Of a DNA stretch of 64,000 nucleotides, positions 61,777-64,000 are shown one piece after another; the first letter of the stretch is position 1; every line of letters begins with the position of its first letter. This stretch comes from Xenophilus aerolatus (GTDB lineage Bacteria; Pseudomonadota; Gammaproteobacteria; Burkholderiales; Burkholderiaceae_C), in assembly GCA_030418545.1 (NCBI GenBank), contig QAIB01000001.1, positions 620,001 through 684,000 of the forward strand, in the 5' to 3' direction. Under the pieces are notes generated by a model, which saw nothing but the letters and a program-made list of their open reading frames with translations, ran no database searches and was not told the origin of the DNA. Position numbers and translations under genes: made by a program.

Positions 61777-63684
61777 ATGATCCAGATCACGCTCCCCGAC
61801 AACTCGCGTCGCGAGTTCCCCGGCCCCGTCTCGGTGGCCGACGTGGCCCAGTCCATCGGCCCCGGGCTCGCCAAGATGACGGTCGCCGGCAAGGTGGACG
61901 GCCGGCTCGTCGATGCCAGCGACATCATCGACCACGACGCGAGGCTCCAGATCATCACGCCCAAGGACGACGAGGGGCTGGAGATCATCCGCCACTCCAC
62001 GGCCCACCTGGTCGGCCACGCCGTCAAGCAGCTGTACCCGACGGCGAAGATGGTGATCGGTCCGGTGATCGACGAGGGCTTCTACTACGACATCGCCTAC
62101 GAGCGCCCCTTCACGCCCGAGGACATGGCCGCGATCGAGCAGCGCATGAAGGAGCTGATTGCCCAGGACTACGACGTCGTCAAGAAGATGACGCCCCGCG
62201 CCGAGGTGATCGAGGTCTTCAAGGCACGTGGCGAGGACTACAAGCTGCGCCTGGTCGAGGACATGCCCGACGAGCAGGCCATGGGCCTGTACTACCACCA
62301 GGAATACGTGGACATGTGCCGTGGACCGCACGTGCCGAACACGCGTTTCCTGAAGGTCTTCAAGCTGACGAAGCTGGCCGGCGCCTACTGGCGCGGCGAC
62401 GCCAAGAACGAGCAGCTCCAACGCATCTACGGCACGGCCTGGGCGGACAAGAAGCAGCTCGACGCCTACATCCAGCGCATCGAGGAGGCCGAGAAGCGCG
62501 ACCATCGCAAGCTGGGCAAGGAACTGGACCTGTACCACATCGACGAAGTGGCGCCGGGCCTGGTGTTCTGGCATCCGAAGGGCTGGGCGCTGTGGCAGGC
62601 GGTGGAGCAGTACATGCGGCAGGTGTACCGCGACACGGGCTACCAGGAAGTGAAGGGGCCGCAGATCCTGGACAAGAGCCTGTGGGAGAAGACGGGCCAC
62701 TGGCAGAACTACCGCGAGAACATGTTCACGACGGAGTCGGAGAAGCGCGACTACGCGCTGAAGCCGATGAACTGCCCGGGCCACGTGATCATCTTCAAGA
62801 ACGACCTGCGCAGCTACCGCGACCTGCCGATCCGCTATGGCGAATTCGGCCAGTGCCACCGCAACGAGCCCAGCGGCGCGCTGCACGGAATCATGCGCGT
62901 GCGCGGCTTCACGCAGGACGACGGCCACATCTTCTGCACGGAGGATCAGATCCTCGACGAGTGCGTGGCGTACACGGCGCAACTGCAGAAGGTGTATGCG
63001 GACTTCGGCTTCACCGACATCCTCTACAAGGTCGCGACGCGGCCGGACAACCGCGTGGGCTCCGACGAGTTGTGGGACAAGGCCGAGCATGCCGTGATGG
63101 AAGCGCTGCGCCGTTCGGGCGTGGACTTCGTCATTGCGCCCGGCGACGGCGCCTTCTACGGTCCCAAGATCGAGTACACGCTGCGCGATGCGATCGGCCG
63201 CCAGTGGCAGTGCGGCACCATGCAGGTCGACTTCAACACGGCGGAGCGCCTCGGCGCGGACTACGTGACGGAATCGAGCGGCCGTGCGCACCCGGTGATG
63301 CTCCACCGCGCCATCGTCGGCAGCCTGGAGCGCTTCATCGGCATGCTGGTCGAACACCATGCGGGCGCCTTGCCCGCCTGGCTGGCGCCGGTGCAGGTGG
63401 CGGTGCTCAACATCAGCGAAGGACAGGCCGACTACGCCGGCGAAGTTGCGAAAACGCTGCGGAATCAAGGGTTTAGGGTGGCGCTGGACCTGCACAACGA
63501 GAAGATCACGTATAAAATACGGAAGCATTCGTTGCAAAAGCTCCCTTACATCGTTGTCGTGGGCGACAAGGAAAAGGAAGCCGGCGCCGTCGCAGTGCGC
63601 GCCCGGGGCAATATCGACCTCGGTGCAATGTCGGTGGAGGCGTTCTCCCAAAAGATCGCCGACGACATCTCTCACAAGCGTTGA
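61777..63684 (+). CDS. thrS: Threonyl-tRNA synthetase
   Basis: A 635-residue class II synthetase that charges tRNA-Thr. Order: N-terminal TGS domain ([23 protein letters not shown]), editing domain with [16 protein letters not shown] and the [13 protein letters not shown] zinc/editing motif, catalytic core with [28 protein letters not shown] and [14 protein letters not shown] (motif 2), motif 3 in [25 protein letters not shown], and the anticodon-binding domain at the C-terminus. The length is normal (~640). It is preceded by the Thr attenuator and followed by infC, the usual order. Confidence 0.97.
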   Translation: MIQITLPDNSRREFPGPVSVADVAQSIGPGLAKMTVAGKVDGRLVDASDIIDHDARLQIITPKDDEGLEIIRHSTAHLVGHAVKQLYPTAKMVIGPVIDEGFYYDIAYERPFTPEDMAAIEQRMKELIAQDYDVVKKMTPRAEVIEVFKARGEDYKLRLVEDMPDEQAMGLYYHQEYVDMCRGPHVPNTRFLKVFKLTKLAGAYWRGDAKNEQLQRIYGTAWADKKQLDAYIQRIEEAEKRDHRKLGKELDLYHIDEVAPGLVFWHPKGWALWQAVEQYMRQVYRDTGYQEVKGPQILDKSLWEKTGHWQNYRENMFTTESEKRDYALKPMNCPGHVIIFKNDLRSYRDLPIRYGEFGQCHRNEPSGALHGIMRVRGFTQDDGHIFCTEDQILDECVAYTAQLQKVYADFGFTDILYKVATRPDNRVGSDELWDKAEHAVMEALRRSGVDFVIAPGDGAFYGPKIEYTLRDAIGRQWQCGTMQVDFNTAERLGADYVTESSGRAHPVMLHRAIVGSLERFIGMLVEHHAGALPAWLAPVQVAVLNISEGQADYAGEVAKTLRNQGFRVALDLHNEKITYKIRKHSLQKLPYIVVVGDKEKEAGAVAVRARGNIDLGAMSVEAFSQKIADDISHKR

Positions 63685-63792
63685 CCGGAGACGACCCGGG
63701 CCTCGGCCTGGGTTCCGAATCGCCGTTTGTGCGCGTGCCTGCTGCGGCATCCGCTACGTTTTTTGTAGCAAACAGACCAAAGGATCGAAGCC

Positions 63793-64000
63793 ATCGCTAC
63801 TGCATTTCGCGACCGCCGCCAGCGCGAGGAACGCCAACACCGCCTGAACCGGGAAATCATGGCCCCGGAAGTCCGCCTTTTCGGCCCCGACAACGAAGCG
63901 CTGGGCGTTGTCAGCCTGCAGGAGGCCTTGCGCCTTGCGGGGGAATACGACGTGGACCTGGTCGAGACGGTGGCTGCGGCCAATCCGCCGGTCTGCCGGC
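63793..64000 (+). CDS. infC: Translation initiation factor IF-3, N-terminal part, AUC start
   Basis: The first 69 codons are in the window. The protein starts (M)[21 protein letters not shown] and continues [46 protein letters not shown], the IF-3 N-domain. There is no ATG or GTG at the expected start; ATC at 63793 is used, preceded by AAAGGATCGAAGCC. Rare AUU/AUC starts are the known basis of infC autoregulation, since IF-3 discriminates against them. The gene continues beyond the window, probably into rpmI-rplT. Confidence 0.92.
   Translation, partial: MATAFRDRRQREERQHRLNREIMAPEVRLFGPDNEALGVVSLQEALRLAGEYDVDLVETVAAANPPVCR

Noticed and set aside
63728-63776. Possible fourth copy of the palindromic repeat before infC (GCTACGTTTTTTGTAGC)
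   Set aside because: Only the head-like inverted GCTAC/GTAGC is similar; the GC-rich core is missing, so it may just be a local hairpin.

Overview
The window is a high-GC chromosomal segment from a member of the Burkholderiales, most likely Comamonadaceae (Variovorax/Acidovorax-like). The evidence is protein resemblance (BktB, ClpB, infC/thrS order, four Bug/TctC-type periplasmic binding proteins) and several short palindromic repeats of a type common in that family. No tRNA, rRNA, CRISPR array, transposase or phage gene was seen. The segment reads as ordinary chromosome rich in catabolic gene clusters.

Layout. 1-4413 (minus): type IV pilus minor pilin operon pilE-fimT-pilV-pilW-pilX-pilY1, cut by the window start. 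4621-10856: an orphan Bug protein, clpB with a possible heat-shock promoter, a small membrane protein, bktB thiolase and arfB. 10861-18901: Bcr/CflA exporter and divergent AraC regulator, a SulP transporter with a downstream protein carrying what looks like a degenerate nucleotidyltransferase domain, VOC protein, AraC regulator, MFS transporter and EVE-domain protein. 18944-31201: a GntR-controlled catabolic cluster of Rieske oxygenase, glutamine-synthetase-like ligase, [2Fe-2S] ferredoxin, ferredoxin reductase, a complete branched-chain-type ABC importer, an amidohydrolase lipoprotein and a CHM isomerase. 31223-41998: LysR-flanked genes for a DadA-like oxidase, a chimeric HyuA/HyuB protein, Bug protein and RidA, facing an FAD hydroxylase-VOC-alpha/beta hydrolase-Bug cluster. 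42008-44922: arsC-like, exported methyltransferase, GST, and ribH2 behind an FMN riboswitch with an unusually long side arm. 44988-56012 (minus): a long apparent operon (Bug, PhyH dioxygenase, ABC importer, enolase-superfamily enzyme, Gfo/Idh dehydrogenase, DUF993 protein, sugar isomerase-like protein, EamA exporter) behind a TetR regulator with two matching operators. 56105-64000: ThDP lyase, SWIB protein with a lysine-rich tail, EamA exporter, GGCT-like protein, isocitrate lyase with an upstream 18-bp palindrome, thrS behind a threonine attenuator, and the start of infC with an AUC start codon.

The most interesting systems are two. The first is the Rieske/GS-like cluster (18.9-31.2 kb), whose logic resembles gamma-glutamylation-primed oxidation of amines as in aniline or isopropylamine degradation, but with a phthalate-type oxygenase and no identifiable substrate. 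The second is the TetR-controlled operon at 45-56 kb, a coherent uptake and catabolism set for an unknown, probably polyhydroxylated or sugar-acid-like compound. Regulatory RNA and operator signals (FMN riboswitch, thrS leader, TetR and GntR sites, aceA palindrome) are visible directly in the sequence. All functional names come from reading motifs; no database search was run.
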